Origin: Sulfurimonas crateris
GTDB taxonomy: Bacteria > Campylobacterota > Campylobacteria > Campylobacterales > Sulfurimonadaceae
Reading direction: 5' to 3'
Length of the DNA: 64,000 nucleotides
NCBI GenBank assembly: GCA_945883795.1
Contig: CAMCYC010000007.1
Coordinates: 1-64,000 of the forward strand
Numbering within the stretch: position 1 is the first letter of the stretch; every line of letters begins with the position of its first letter. The notes under the pieces were generated by a model. It saw only the letters and a list, made by a program, of their open reading frames with translations. It did not search any database and had not been told where the DNA came from. Positions 10,070 to 19,798 of the stretch are shown one piece after another. The position numbers and the translations under genes are program-made.

Positions 10070-10390
10070 ATGTTAGAAAACAGTGTCTGGAGACAGTACA
10101 ATAGTGAAAATAATTTTAGAGAAAAACTTGTTACATTTTGTAATATTGAGAGTCTTAATTTAATTGAAGATGATAAAGATTTATACGCAGTGCTGAAATC
10201 TAAACTCACAAAAAAAGAGTTAAAACTTTTTGCTATGGATAGTGCAAGTTTGGCGGATGAAAAACTACAAGCTGAGCTTTCTCTTAATGATGAAGAGTTA
10301 CAAAAAGCAAAATTCAAGCTTTATAAAAAATTCAAACAAGATAAAATTCGTTTGGCTTTTAGAACTTTAGTTGAGATAAGCGATTCTTAG
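10070..10390 (+). CDS. hypothetical protein (106 aa)
   Basis: ORF immediately downstream of serB; ends at a terminator-like hairpin. Confidence 0.65.
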   Translation: MLENSVWRQYNSENNFREKLVTFCNIESLNLIEDDKDLYAVLKSKLTKKELKLFAMDSASLADEKLQAELSLNDEELQKAKFKLYKKFKQDKIRLAFRTLVEISDS

Positions 10391-10398
10391 TCGCTTAT
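10376..10398. terminator. Hairpin between convergent genes
   Basis: ATAAGCGA-TTCTTAG-TCGCTTAT 8-bp stem; stop codon in loop. Confidence 0.55.
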
Positions 10399-10444
10399 TT
10401 GGCATGCAGAAATAAAAAGAGAAGATAAACTTTTTCGTAATTAT

Positions 10445-12370
10445 TCAATTTATTAACATAATCTTAAATGAAACTTTTCGAGACATATTTCTATTTTCAA
10501 AACTATTTACTACAACTGCTTTAGCCGAACTAAAACCACTTCCTCTAAGTACACTTGAGAGCCATTCTTGGGTTTCTTTATTTTGCTTTTTAAATATATA
10601 ACTCATAACAGCATAAGCACGCTTCATGGAGAGTTCCTCATTTTTTAAATATCTATCACTAAAACTTACTCCCGCCCATTCGCTTGATGTGTGACCATTT
10701 ATTTCAAGAGAATCAATATTAGCTTTTTTAGTTGTTAAAAAAGGGATAAGTTTTTTAGAAAATCTTTCTAAAAACTTTTCTTGTGCAGGAGTTAATTCAT
10801 ATTGCTGTGCTTGAAAATAGAGTGAGTCATCAGTGAATTCAATTGTTAAATCTTTTTTTATGGAAATTTTCTTTGTACCAATTTCCCCTTTAAATAGAGT
10901 GCATAATTCATCATATACCATTGATGGTTTCAGGTCTTTTGTAATATTAAACGGCTCTGTATCATTGTTAGTTTTTACTAAAGGGGTACTTGTTGTTGGT
11001 GTAGTTACTATTTTTGCAATAGAAGTTTGATTAAAAGGGCTCATTTTTGAAGGCTCTGCTATTGTTTGAGGTTTTGAAATTTCTTGCTTTATAATAGGTT
11101 TTTGTTCTGCTATAACTTTTTGCTCAACAATAGGTTTTTGTGCCATAGTTCCATCACGATTGAGTTTGACAATCCACATGTTGGATTCTTGCGAATCTTT
11201 ATCTGTATGTATCCCAGCTGTAGCTATTTGAGAGTTATCTAAGATAGTAAGTGCATTAAACATATCAAAATTTTCATCACCATAATGGTCTTGACTTAAT
11301 AAAGAGAGTTGATTGTTCAGTAGCATTACTAAGCCATCTGTATCGTAAGCGTCTTCGACATAGCCAACTCCTATAAGTTTACTATCAGAAAACTCTTTGA
11401 TATCTTTAAGCACGCTTGAATAAGTTGTGTCAATACTTTTATCTAATAAAATATTGTTTTGTAAATCAACTTTCATTAGTCTAATTTGCTCTCTATGGAG
11501 TTCATTTTGTTGCGAAAGGGAGAGTAAAAAGTTACCATCTCGTAATTTTAAAATTTTATACGGTGTATTAAGAGTCTGTGATGGATAAGTGTTAAGCCAA
11601 ATTTTATCCCCATTTTCTGCTATTCTCATGAGAAGAACATCTTTATATTTTTCATAGGAACTCAAACCTAAAATCATCAGAGAGCCATCATCTGCTTCTG
11701 CTGCATCTATCCCTATGTCATCATTTTGTGTTCCGTATTTTTTACTCCATAACTTTACACCACTATTTGAAAATCGTGTAATATAAATATCATTGAGTCC
11801 CAGTCCTGATTCAAATAAAACATCTTTTTGGGACCTAGATGTTGTAGATGAGCCAACTGCCAACACGCCACCATCTTTAAGTGGTACAAGTTTACTCATT
11901 TTATCATATTTGGTAGTTCCAAATATTTTTGTAAAAAGTATATTTCCTGTTGCATCGAGCTGTAAAACTATTAAAGAACCATTGAGCGTATAGCCTCCAA
12001 TAAAATAACCACTTGAAGCCGTTTTTAATATGCTCACCACTTCATCTACATTTGTTAAAGTAAGATTTTTATTAAGAGTTATTTGGGCGGAACTATCAAC
12101 TTTTACAAGGGCAATTTGTGCGCCATTTTGAGTTTGAGTTGATGTACCACTTAGATAATCAAAAGCATTTGAGTATGTGATATTTGAAGTAGAGGTTTTA
12201 ACTTTATAGTGTTTGGCAATTCCAATAGCACTTATTTTTCTATCATAATCTTGAGTGATATCGAATAAAGCATTATTAAAAGGCTTCTCTATAATAATAG
12301 AAAAGTCTGTTGTTTTTGCATACAGTGAGCTAAGAAGTAGAAAGAAAATTACGATACCATTCATGTGCAT
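10445..12370 (-). CDS. Secreted/outer-membrane protein with repeat-rich region and C-terminal OmpA-family domain
   Basis: Signal peptide MHMNGIVIFFLLLSSLYAKT; repeated GYFIGGYTLNGSL.../GGVLAVGSS.../GSLMILGLSS propeller-like units; C-terminal IDSLEINGHTSSEW...NEELSMKRAYAVMSYI OmpA-like. Confidence 0.8.
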   Translation of the reverse strand: MHMNGIVIFFLLLSSLYAKTTDFSIIIEKPFNNALFDITQDYDRKISAIGIAKHYKVKTSTSNITYSNAFDYLSGTSTQTQNGAQIALVKVDSSAQITLNKNLTLTNVDEVVSILKTASSGYFIGGYTLNGSLIVLQLDATGNILFTKIFGTTKYDKMSKLVPLKDGGVLAVGSSTTSRSQKDVLFESGLGLNDIYITRFSNSGVKLWSKKYGTQNDDIGIDAAEADDGSLMILGLSSYEKYKDVLLMRIAENGDKIWLNTYPSQTLNTPYKILKLRDGNFLLSLSQQNELHREQIRLMKVDLQNNILLDKSIDTTYSSVLKDIKEFSDSKLIGVGYVEDAYDTDGLVMLLNNQLSLLSQDHYGDENFDMFNALTILDNSQIATAGIHTDKDSQESNMWIVKLNRDGTMAQKPIVEQKVIAEQKPIIKQEISKPQTIAEPSKMSPFNQTSIAKIVTTPTTSTPLVKTNNDTEPFNITKDLKPSMVYDELCTLFKGEIGTKKISIKKDLTIEFTDDSLYFQAQQYELTPAQEKFLERFSKKLIPFLTTKKANIDSLEINGHTSSEWAGVSFSDRYLKNEELSMKRAYAVMSYIFKKQNKETQEWLSSVLRGSGFSSAKAVVVNSFENRNMSRKVSFKIMLIN

Positions 12371-12391
12371 ACTTTTTTACCTTTGTATCTA

Positions 12392-12405
12392 GCAAAAAAC
12401 ATTCC
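12392..12405 (-). promoter_or_regulatory. Candidate sigma54 (-24/-12) promoter upstream of OmpA-domain gene
   Basis: Reverse strand reads TAGGAATGTTTTTTGCTAG: GG-N10-GC with GGAA and TTGCT context. Confidence 0.45.
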
Positions 12406-12515
12406 TACTATTATTTGTTACGCTAATTTGACTCTTTTTTAAGTGGTTTTGGTCTAAAAGTATCAAAAAAATATATTAGACATTTTTAATAATTACTTTT
12501 TAGGACGATTTAGGA

Positions 12516-12541
12516 ATCGAAAAATTTTTTTTCGATATAAT
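12516..12541 (+). promoter_or_regulatory. greA promoter region: inverted repeat overlapping -10 box
   Basis: ATCGAAAAA-TTT-TTTTTCGAT followed by overlapping TATAAT (12536-12541). Confidence 0.45.
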
Positions 12542-12574
12542 CGTGTAAAATAAAAAAGAGAAAAAGAGAATTGT

Positions 12575-13072
12575 ATGAAAAAAATTGAGCCTATGACACT
12601 GTTTGGATACAACAAACTTCAAGCAGAAGTAAAAGATTTAAAAGAGGTAAAAAGACCAGGAGTTGTAAAGGCTATTGAAGAGGCTTTGGAACATGGAGAT
12701 TTAAAAGAGAATGCTGAATACCATGCAGCAAAAGAGCAACAAAAACAGATTGACAACCGTTTGGGTGAACTCGCTGAGATTATTGGAAATGCACAGATTG
12801 TTGACCCTAGTGAACTCGAACATGCAAAGATAAGTTTTGGTTCAACAGTTGTTTTACTGGATTTGGATACGGATACAGAGATAACTTATGTTATTGTTGG
12901 TGGATGTGAGAGCAATCCTGATATAGGGTTAATCTCATTTGCTTCCCCTTTAGCAAAGCAACTCTTAGGCAGAGAAGAGGGTGATGATTTTAAAGCAAAA
13001 CTCCCAAATGGGGTAAAAGAGTTTGAGATTTTAGAAGTAAAATATCAGGAGATTGTGTTTGAGTGCAATTAA
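12575..13072 (+). CDS. greA: transcription elongation factor GreA
   Basis: MTLFGYNKLQAEVKDLK, ALEHGDLKENAEYHAAKEQQ, ISFASPLAKQLLGREEGDDF. Confidence 0.97.
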   Translation: MKKIEPMTLFGYNKLQAEVKDLKEVKRPGVVKAIEEALEHGDLKENAEYHAAKEQQKQIDNRLGELAEIIGNAQIVDPSELEHAKISFGSTVVLLDLDTDTEITYVIVGGCESNPDIGLISFASPLAKQLLGREEGDDFKAKLPNGVKEFEILEVKYQEIVFECN

Positions 13073-14063
13073 TATTGGCATCATAGGTGCAAGTGGATAT
13101 ACGGGTTTAGAGCTTTTAAAAATACTTATTAATCATCCAAGATTTCATTTACAATATGTTTCAAATTCTGAGGGTGGCACGACACTTAGCCAGTTACACC
13201 CGTCTTTGGCAAAAGTGTATGATTGTGATGTTGTAAAAGCAAATGTGGAAGAGATTGCAAAGAGTTGCGAGCTTGTTTTTTTGGCAGTTCCTCATCAAAC
13301 TGCGATGGCGTATGTTAAACCTCTTATGGCACTTGGGGTTAAAGTGGTTGATTTTTCCGCAGATTATCGACTTACACAAGATGTTTATGAAACATTTTAT
13401 TGTCCTCATACAGATATTGAGAATTTACAAAATGTAGTGTACGGACTTCCTGAACTTTTTCGTGATGATTTAAGAACTGCTTCATTGGTTGCCAATCCAG
13501 GATGTTTTCCAACCTCTGCGATTTTAGGTTTATTTCCTTTCATGTCAAAGAGAATTAAGCATACACCAGTAATTATTGATGCAAAAACAGGTGTGAGTGG
13601 AGCAGGTAAAAAGCTGAGTGATGTCACACACTTTGTAAATGTGAATGATAATCTTTTTGCGTATAATCCTTTAATGCATAGACATGCACCTGAAATTGCA
13701 GAAAAATTAAATATATCTTTTGATGAGGTACATTTCGTTCCACATTTAGTTCCAGTCACTCGAGGCATGATATCTTCTATTTATATTCAAGTTGAGGGCG
13801 AATTTGATGCTGTTGCAGTTTTGGAAGAGTTTTATAAAGATGAACCGTTTGTGCGTGTAAGTAAAAAGCCCGTCGATATGAAAAATGTAGCAGGAACAAA
13901 CTTTTGTGATATTTATGTCAAACAAAAAGGGAATATTCTTTTTATCTCAAGTGCGATAGATAATCTCTTGCGAGGTGCTTCTTCTCAGGCGGTTGTGAAT
14001 GCTAATATTATGATGGGATTTTCAGAGACTTTGGGTATCCCAAATATCGCTTATGTCCCATAA
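13059..14063 (+). CDS. argC: N-acetyl-gamma-glutamyl-phosphate reductase
   Basis: INIGIIGASGYTGLELLKIL, VANPGCFPTSAILGL; TTG at 13059 follows GGAGA and overlaps greA. Confidence 0.96.
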   Translation: MSAINIGIIGASGYTGLELLKILINHPRFHLQYVSNSEGGTTLSQLHPSLAKVYDCDVVKANVEEIAKSCELVFLAVPHQTAMAYVKPLMALGVKVVDFSADYRLTQDVYETFYCPHTDIENLQNVVYGLPELFRDDLRTASLVANPGCFPTSAILGLFPFMSKRIKHTPVIIDAKTGVSGAGKKLSDVTHFVNVNDNLFAYNPLMHRHAPEIAEKLNISFDEVHFVPHLVPVTRGMISSIYIQVEGEFDAVAVLEEFYKDEPFVRVSKKPVDMKNVAGTNFCDIYVKQKGNILFISSAIDNLLRGASSQAVVNANIMMGFSETLGIPNIAYVP

Positions 14064-14790
14064 TATAGAAATTAAAAAGGGTGCATTTGTTATTTCAGAT
14101 GCACACTACTCACACCATCGCCCACAACTTTTAGAGTTTTTAAAAGAGATTCACTCCAAAAAACTACAACCTTCTCAACTCATTCTCATGGGAGATATTT
14201 TTGATACTTTATTTGGTGGTATACCAAACACTCTCCATGTGAATATTGAAGCTATTAAACTCTTAAATGCTATCTCTTTGGAGATAGAAGTTATTTATTT
14301 AGAAGGCAATCATGATTTTAATCTGAGAAAAATATTTCCCCATGTAAAGCTATTTTCACTCTCTCAACAACCAGTGGCATGTGAATTTGATGGTAAAAAA
14401 GTATTTCTTGCACATGGGGATTTTGGGAGTAATTTAGGGTATAAAATGTATACTTCATGGATTAGAAGCTCTTATACTTTAGCTGTATTAAATATTATTA
14501 ATTTTTTGGGTTCAAATATAATTTTAAATAAATTAGATGGTTACTTAGGGAAAAAAGATGATTGTAAAGAGTTTATTGGTTTTAAAGAGTTTGTAGCGAA
14601 CCGTTTAATAAATAGATATGAATGTGAGTATTTTGTAGAAGGGCATTACCATCAAAATAAAACTATAGAATTTAAAAAGTTTAACTATATAAATTTAGGT
14701 GCTTTTGCGTGCAATCAAAGATACTTTGTTGTAGAATTCACCCAAGGCGTAAAGCTTTTGGAAGAGATTAAGTTCTCTAAGGAGATATAA
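14053..14790 (+). CDS. metallophosphoesterase, UDP-2,3-diacylglucosamine hydrolase-like
   Basis: FVISDAHYSHHRP, ILMGDIFDTLF, YLEGNHDFNLRKIF, FLAHGDFG, VEGHYHQNK. Confidence 0.85.
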   Translation: MSHNIEIKKGAFVISDAHYSHHRPQLLEFLKEIHSKKLQPSQLILMGDIFDTLFGGIPNTLHVNIEAIKLLNAISLEIEVIYLEGNHDFNLRKIFPHVKLFSLSQQPVACEFDGKKVFLAHGDFGSNLGYKMYTSWIRSSYTLAVLNIINFLGSNIILNKLDGYLGKKDDCKEFIGFKEFVANRLINRYECEYFVEGHYHQNKTIEFKKFNYINLGAFACNQRYFVVEFTQGVKLLEEIKFSKEI

Positions 14791-14793
14791 AAA

Positions 14794-15732
14794 ATGGCTG
14801 ACAATTCACTTAAAGTCGGTTCTAATGAGATGGAACTTGTTGACTTTCGTATATTAAAAGAGGAAGATGGCGCTATTTATGAGGGCATTTATGGTATAAA
14901 TGTTTCAAAAGTTCGTGAAATTATCCGCATTCCAAATCTAACAGAATTGCCCGGTACTCCAAATTTCATAGAAGGTATTTTTGACCTTAGAAATGTTGTT
15001 ATCCCTGTTGTAAACTTGGCAAAATGGATGGGAATTACCCCACCAGCATCAATAGAAAAAACATCAAGAGTTATCATCACTGAATTTAATAATGTACTTA
15101 TTGGTTTTGTGGTGCATGAAGCAAAACGGATAAGACGCATCAATTGGAATGATATAGAACCAGCAACATTTATAAGCTCACCTGCTAATGTTGATGGTGG
15201 TAAAATCACTGGTGTTACGAAAATAGAAAACGATAATGTCCTCTTGATATTGGACTTAGAAAGTATTGTGCAAGAGTTGGGTCTTTACAAACCAGATGTA
15301 GATGGTAGTGTAGAATCGTATGATGATTTTTCTGGATTAGCACTTATTTTAGATGATAGTACAACAGCAAGAAAAATAGTAAAAGATGCTCTGAAAAAAA
15401 TGGGATTTAGTGTTATTGAAGCTAATGATGGTGAAGAGGGTTTAGAGAAGCTAAATGAACTTTATGATTTATATGAAGATGACATTGCAAATCAATTAAA
15501 AATTATTATTTCTGATGTTGAAATGCCTAAAATAGATGGTTTTCATTTTGCTGCGAAGGTAAAAGACGATGGAAGATTTGATAATATACCTATTATATTT
15601 AACTCATCAATTAGTGATAGTTTTAGTGAAGGTAGGGGAAAAGATGCTGGTGGGGAAGCTTATCTAGTGAAGTTTCAATCAAGCTCATTTTATCAAGAAG
15701 TATCACGAATTGTTCGTGCACATATGAAGTAG
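14794..15732 (+). CDS. cheV: chemotaxis protein CheV (CheW-like + receiver)
   Basis: CheW-like N-terminus (VREIIRIPNLTELPGTPNFIEGIFDLRNVVIPVVNL) and receiver LALILDDSTTARKIV...IIISDVEMPKIDGF. Confidence 0.93.
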   Translation: MADNSLKVGSNEMELVDFRILKEEDGAIYEGIYGINVSKVREIIRIPNLTELPGTPNFIEGIFDLRNVVIPVVNLAKWMGITPPASIEKTSRVIITEFNNVLIGFVVHEAKRIRRINWNDIEPATFISSPANVDGGKITGVTKIENDNVLLILDLESIVQELGLYKPDVDGSVESYDDFSGLALILDDSTTARKIVKDALKKMGFSVIEANDGEEGLEKLNELYDLYEDDIANQLKIIISDVEMPKIDGFHFAAKVKDDGRFDNIPIIFNSSISDSFSEGRGKDAGGEAYLVKFQSSSFYQEVSRIVRAHMK

Positions 15733-15742
15733 GAGTTTAAAT

Positions 15743-18163
15743 ATGGATGAATTTCAAGAAATATTACAAGATTTTTTAGTTGAATCTTTTGAGCTTATAG
15801 AGCAGTTGGACCAAGATTTAGTTGAGTTAGAAAATACACCTGAAGATTTAGAACTTTTAAATGGAATTTTTCGTGTTGCGCATACGATTAAAGGTGCTTC
15901 TTCATTCTTAAACTTTGATGTCTTAACACATTTAACGCATCATATGGAAAATATTTTAAACCAAGCAAGACATGGTGATATTATCTTAGATGCAAATATT
16001 ATGGATGTTGTTTTAGAGTCTATTGACTTAATGAAAGCACTTTTATATAAAATTCGAGATACAAGTTCTGATGATGGGATAGATGTTACTGCGTGTGTTG
16101 CAAAACTTGATAAAATTAATGATGGAGAGGAAATTGAAGCTCCTGTCGTAAAAGTAGCACCTGTAGAAAAAGTCAAAGTGGTTGAACCAGTTATAGTAGA
16201 TGAACTTGATTATGACAATATGAGTGATGATGATGTTGAAGCAGAAATACAAAGACTGTTAACACAACGACAAGATGAAGATAAAATGAAAAGAGCTAAT
16301 AAAATAGCTGCTGGAGAGAGTGTTCCAAAACCACCGCCTGAACCAGACGAAGATATAGTAGAAGAAAAAAAGGTGGAGCCAAAATCAAAACCAGCTACTC
16401 CTCCACCAGCTCCAGCACCAGTGCCGGTTCGTTCTACGCCACAGCCAACGCCTTCAAGAGCGGTAGATATAGATGATGAAGATGCAAAAGCAGCTGCACC
16501 AGCAAAAAGAGCGCCTGCAACAGTTGAGCAAACTATCCGTGTTGATGTAAAAAGACTTGACCATTTAATGAATTTAATTGGAGAACTTGTTCTTGCAAAA
16601 AATCGTTTGATTAAAATTAATGTGGATGTTGAGGAGCGATACGAAGGTGAGGAATTTTTAGAAGAACTCAATCAAGTTGTATCAATTGTTTCTCTTGTAA
16701 CTACAGATTTACAAATAGCTGTTATGAAAACGAGAATGTTACCAATTGGCAAAGTATTTAATAAATTCCCAAGAATGATTCGTGATTTAACTCGTGAACT
16801 TAACAAAAAAATGGAACTAGAGATTCATGGGGAAGAAACAGAACTTGATAAATCAATTGTTGAAGAGATTGGGGACCCTTTAGTTCACATTATTAGAAAC
16901 TCCTGCGACCATGGTATTGAGATGCCAGATGTTCGTATTGCTGCTAAAAAGCCAGAATCAGGAACAGTTATCCTCAAAGCATATAACGAAGGAAACCATA
17001 TCGTTATTCAAATTGATGATGATGGAAAAGGTCTGGATGCTAATATGTTAAAAAGAAAGTCAGTAGAAAAAGGTGTCATTACTGAAAAAGAAGCTGATTC
17101 TATGACTGAAAAAGAGGCTTTTGCACTTATTTTTAAACCTGGATTTTCTACAGCTGCAACAGTTACCAGCGTTTCGGGTCGTGGCGTTGGGATGGATGTT
17201 GTAAAAACAAACATCGAAAAACTCAATGGTATTATTGATATTGAGAGTGAAGTGGGTGTTGGAACCTCTATTAAATTAAAAATCCCTCTAACACTTGCGA
17301 TTATTCAAGCACTTCTCGTTGGTGTTCAAGAGGAACATTATGCAATTCCACTCGCATCAGTTTTAGAAACAGTGCGAATTTCAAGAGAAGAAATTTATAC
17401 GGTTGAGAATCGCTCTGTTATGAGACTTCGTGATGATGTTTTATCTTTGGTTCATATTGGCGATATTTTTGAAGTTGAGCGAATCTTAGATGGAAGCGAA
17501 CATGCGTATGTTGTTGTTTTAGGTTTGGGTGCGAGTAAACTTGGACTTATTGTTGATTCTCTTGTTGGTCAAGAGGAGATAGTTATTAAATCTCTTGGTG
17601 ATTATTTAACAGGAATCGAAGGAATTGCAGGTGCAACTATTCGTGGAGATGGTGGAGTAACTCTTATTGTGGATGTAGCAGCGCTTATGCACATGGCAAA
17701 AGGTGTCAAGGTAACCGCACTAGCAGAGAGAGGCGGTGGAGCCGGTAGTGTGAGTAAAGAAAAAACTAAGGCAAGTGATTATACTGTTTTAATAGTAGAT
17801 GATTCTAAAACAGATAGAATGATTATGCGTAAATCGTTAGAGCCATTAGGTGTTACTTTAGTGGAGGCTGCTGATGGACAAGAAGCACTAAATTTATTAA
17901 AACAGGGTGATAAACATTTTGATGCAATGCTTATAGATATTGAAATGCCTAGAATGGATGGATATACTCTTGCGTCTGAGATTAAAAAATACAATAGATA
18001 CAAAAATTTACCTCTTATTGCAGTAACTTCAAGAACAGGTAAATCAGATAGAATGAGAGGCGTTGAATCTGGCATGGTAGAGTATATTACCAAACCATAT
18101 TCAGCTGATTATTTATCAAGTGTTGTACAAAGAAATGTTAACTTTAAATCGGAGTTTTTATAA
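15743..18163 (+). CDS. cheA: chemotaxis histidine kinase CheA with C-terminal receiver (CheAY)
   Basis: Hpt AHTIKGASSFL; HATPase DPLVHIIRNSCDHGIEMP; CheW-like domain; C-terminal TVLIVDDSKTDRMIM...MLIDIEMPRMDGY; Pro-rich linker. Confidence 0.97.
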   Translation: MDEFQEILQDFLVESFELIEQLDQDLVELENTPEDLELLNGIFRVAHTIKGASSFLNFDVLTHLTHHMENILNQARHGDIILDANIMDVVLESIDLMKALLYKIRDTSSDDGIDVTACVAKLDKINDGEEIEAPVVKVAPVEKVKVVEPVIVDELDYDNMSDDDVEAEIQRLLTQRQDEDKMKRANKIAAGESVPKPPPEPDEDIVEEKKVEPKSKPATPPPAPAPVPVRSTPQPTPSRAVDIDDEDAKAAAPAKRAPATVEQTIRVDVKRLDHLMNLIGELVLAKNRLIKINVDVEERYEGEEFLEELNQVVSIVSLVTTDLQIAVMKTRMLPIGKVFNKFPRMIRDLTRELNKKMELEIHGEETELDKSIVEEIGDPLVHIIRNSCDHGIEMPDVRIAAKKPESGTVILKAYNEGNHIVIQIDDDGKGLDANMLKRKSVEKGVITEKEADSMTEKEAFALIFKPGFSTAATVTSVSGRGVGMDVVKTNIEKLNGIIDIESEVGVGTSIKLKIPLTLAIIQALLVGVQEEHYAIPLASVLETVRISREEIYTVENRSVMRLRDDVLSLVHIGDIFEVERILDGSEHAYVVVLGLGASKLGLIVDSLVGQEEIVIKSLGDYLTGIEGIAGATIRGDGGVTLIVDVAALMHMAKGVKVTALAERGGGAGSVSKEKTKASDYTVLIVDDSKTDRMIMRKSLEPLGVTLVEAADGQEALNLLKQGDKHFDAMLIDIEMPRMDGYTLASEIKKYNRYKNLPLIAVTSRTGKSDRMRGVESGMVEYITKPYSADYLSSVVQRNVNFKSEFL

Positions 18164-18663
18164 TGAGTAATGATAAATTAAAGCAGATTATTAGTAGACA
18201 AGCAAAACAATCGTCAGAATCGTTGATTGATCATTCAAATGATATAGTGCAATTAGTTGGATTTGTGATTGGAGAAGAGGAATATGCTGTGCCAATTTTA
18301 AGCATTCAAGAGATTATTAAACCTATCTCATGGACAAGAGTGCCTCAAACTCCAAAATATATTTTGGGTGTATTTAATCTTCGTGGTTCAGTTATCCCTT
18401 TGATTGATTTGCGGACAAAATTTGGACTTCGCCCTAAAAAACACAATGAAGAAACTCGCTTTTTTGTGCTAAAAGAAGGAGACGATGTTGCTGGATTTGT
18501 AATAGATAGATTAACTATGGCTTTGAGAATTAGTAAAAAAAATATAGGACCTGCACCTGATACCATGGCTGGTGATGAAAGTGTTATAGATGGTGTTGGA
18601 AAACAAGCTGACAGAATTTTAACTATCCTTAAAGTGAATAAATTATTAGAAAGAGATTTCTAA
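18163..18663 (+). CDS. cheW: chemotaxis adaptor CheW
   Basis: QLVGFVIGEEEYAVPILSIQEIIKPISWTRVPQTPKYILGVFNLRGSVIPLIDLR. Confidence 0.96.
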   Translation: MSNDKLKQIISRQAKQSSESLIDHSNDIVQLVGFVIGEEEYAVPILSIQEIIKPISWTRVPQTPKYILGVFNLRGSVIPLIDLRTKFGLRPKKHNEETRFFVLKEGDDVAGFVIDRLTMALRISKKNIGPAPDTMAGDESVIDGVGKQADRILTILKVNKLLERDF

Positions 18664-18668
18664 TAATT
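18641..18668 (+). terminator. Strong hairpin at end of cheV-cheA-cheW
   Basis: AATTATTAGAAA-GAGA-TTTCTAATAATT 12-bp perfect stem; cheW stop codon lies in the 3' arm. Confidence 0.6.
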
Positions 18669-18676
18669 TCTTTGAC

Positions 18677-19798
18677 ATGAACCAGCCTTTACTTCATATT
18701 GTGCAAACAGATAGCACACTCTCTTTAACCTTTTTGGGGGAATGTACTTTATTTGTACTCTCAAAATACAACAAACAAATTGAAAATATTGACTCTTTAA
18801 AAGTTAAAAAAGTTATTTTTAATTTAGAAAAATTATTATTTTTGGATACAGCCGGAGCTCTTTTTATAAATTCAATTTTAGAAAGATGTAGTGCAAAAAA
18901 TATAGAGGTTTTTATTGAGTGCCAGAATACAGATATTTTAGGCACGCTTGAACTTATTAAAAATCAAAAACGGACTTCAAAGCATATTCCACATGAAGAA
19001 GAAACAAGCACTTTATATCAACTTGGAGTTCTAGTCTATTCCCATTATAAAGGGTTTACCTCTTTTATGTCATTTATTGGGATGCTTTTTTTAACTTCTG
19101 CCCATTATCTCAAATCAGTGAAAAATATACGGTTCAAAGAGATAGCGTTTGAGATAAATGAGAGTGCAATTAAGGCTATAGGGATTGTTTCTTTGACAAG
19201 CTTTTTACTTGGACTTGTCGTTGCCTATCAGTCCTCTTTTCAGTTAAAAATATATGGAGCAAATATTTTTATTGTAGATATGCTTGGTATCTCCATGCTT
19301 CGAGAACTTTCTCCTTTGATTACTGCTATTATTATTGCAGGAAGAAGTGGTTCTGCATTTACTGCACAAATAGGAGCGATGAAAATTACTCAAGAGATAG
19401 ATGCCATGAGCACTATGGGATTTGACCCTTATAAATTTTTGGTACTTCCCCGTATTTTGGCTTTGATGCTCAGTATGTCGGTTTTAATTTTTATCTCTGA
19501 TATCATGGGTGTTCTTGGAGGAATGGTTGTTGCAAATTTGGATTTGAATATCTCCTCACAGCTATTTTTGGAACGCTTTAATGAAGTGGTTGCAGTAAAA
19601 CACTTTTATTTAGGAATTGCAAAAGGACCATTTTTTGCCTTTTTAATCGCCTCTATTGGGATATATAGAGGGCTTATGGTAAAAGATGATACACAAAGTA
19701 TAGGATTTAACACCACAAAAAGTGTGGTTGAATCAATTTTTGCCGTCATTGTTTGTGATGCTCTTTTTTCGATAGCCTTTACAAGTTTGGGGATATAA
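18677..19798 (+). CDS. mlaE: ABC transporter permease MlaE family with N-terminal STAS-like domain
   Basis: VIFNLEKLLFLDTAGALFINSIL STAS-like; ELSPLITAIIIAGRSGSAFTAQIGAMKITQEIDAMSTMG MlaE signature. Confidence 0.93.
   Translation: MNQPLLHIVQTDSTLSLTFLGECTLFVLSKYNKQIENIDSLKVKKVIFNLEKLLFLDTAGALFINSILERCSAKNIEVFIECQNTDILGTLELIKNQKRTSKHIPHEEETSTLYQLGVLVYSHYKGFTSFMSFIGMLFLTSAHYLKSVKNIRFKEIAFEINESAIKAIGIVSLTSFLLGLVVAYQSSFQLKIYGANIFIVDMLGISMLRELSPLITAIIIAGRSGSAFTAQIGAMKITQEIDAMSTMGFDPYKFLVLPRILALMLSMSVLIFISDIMGVLGGMVVANLDLNISSQLFLERFNEVVAVKHFYLGIAKGPFFAFLIASIGIYRGLMVKDDTQSIGFNTTKSVVESIFAVIVCDALFSIAFTSLGI

Noticed and set aside
16210-16671. 153-aa minus-strand ORF inside cheA
   Set aside because: Antisense to the coding frame, including the Pro/Ala-rich linker; composition (Ser/Gly-rich) is a mirror artefact.
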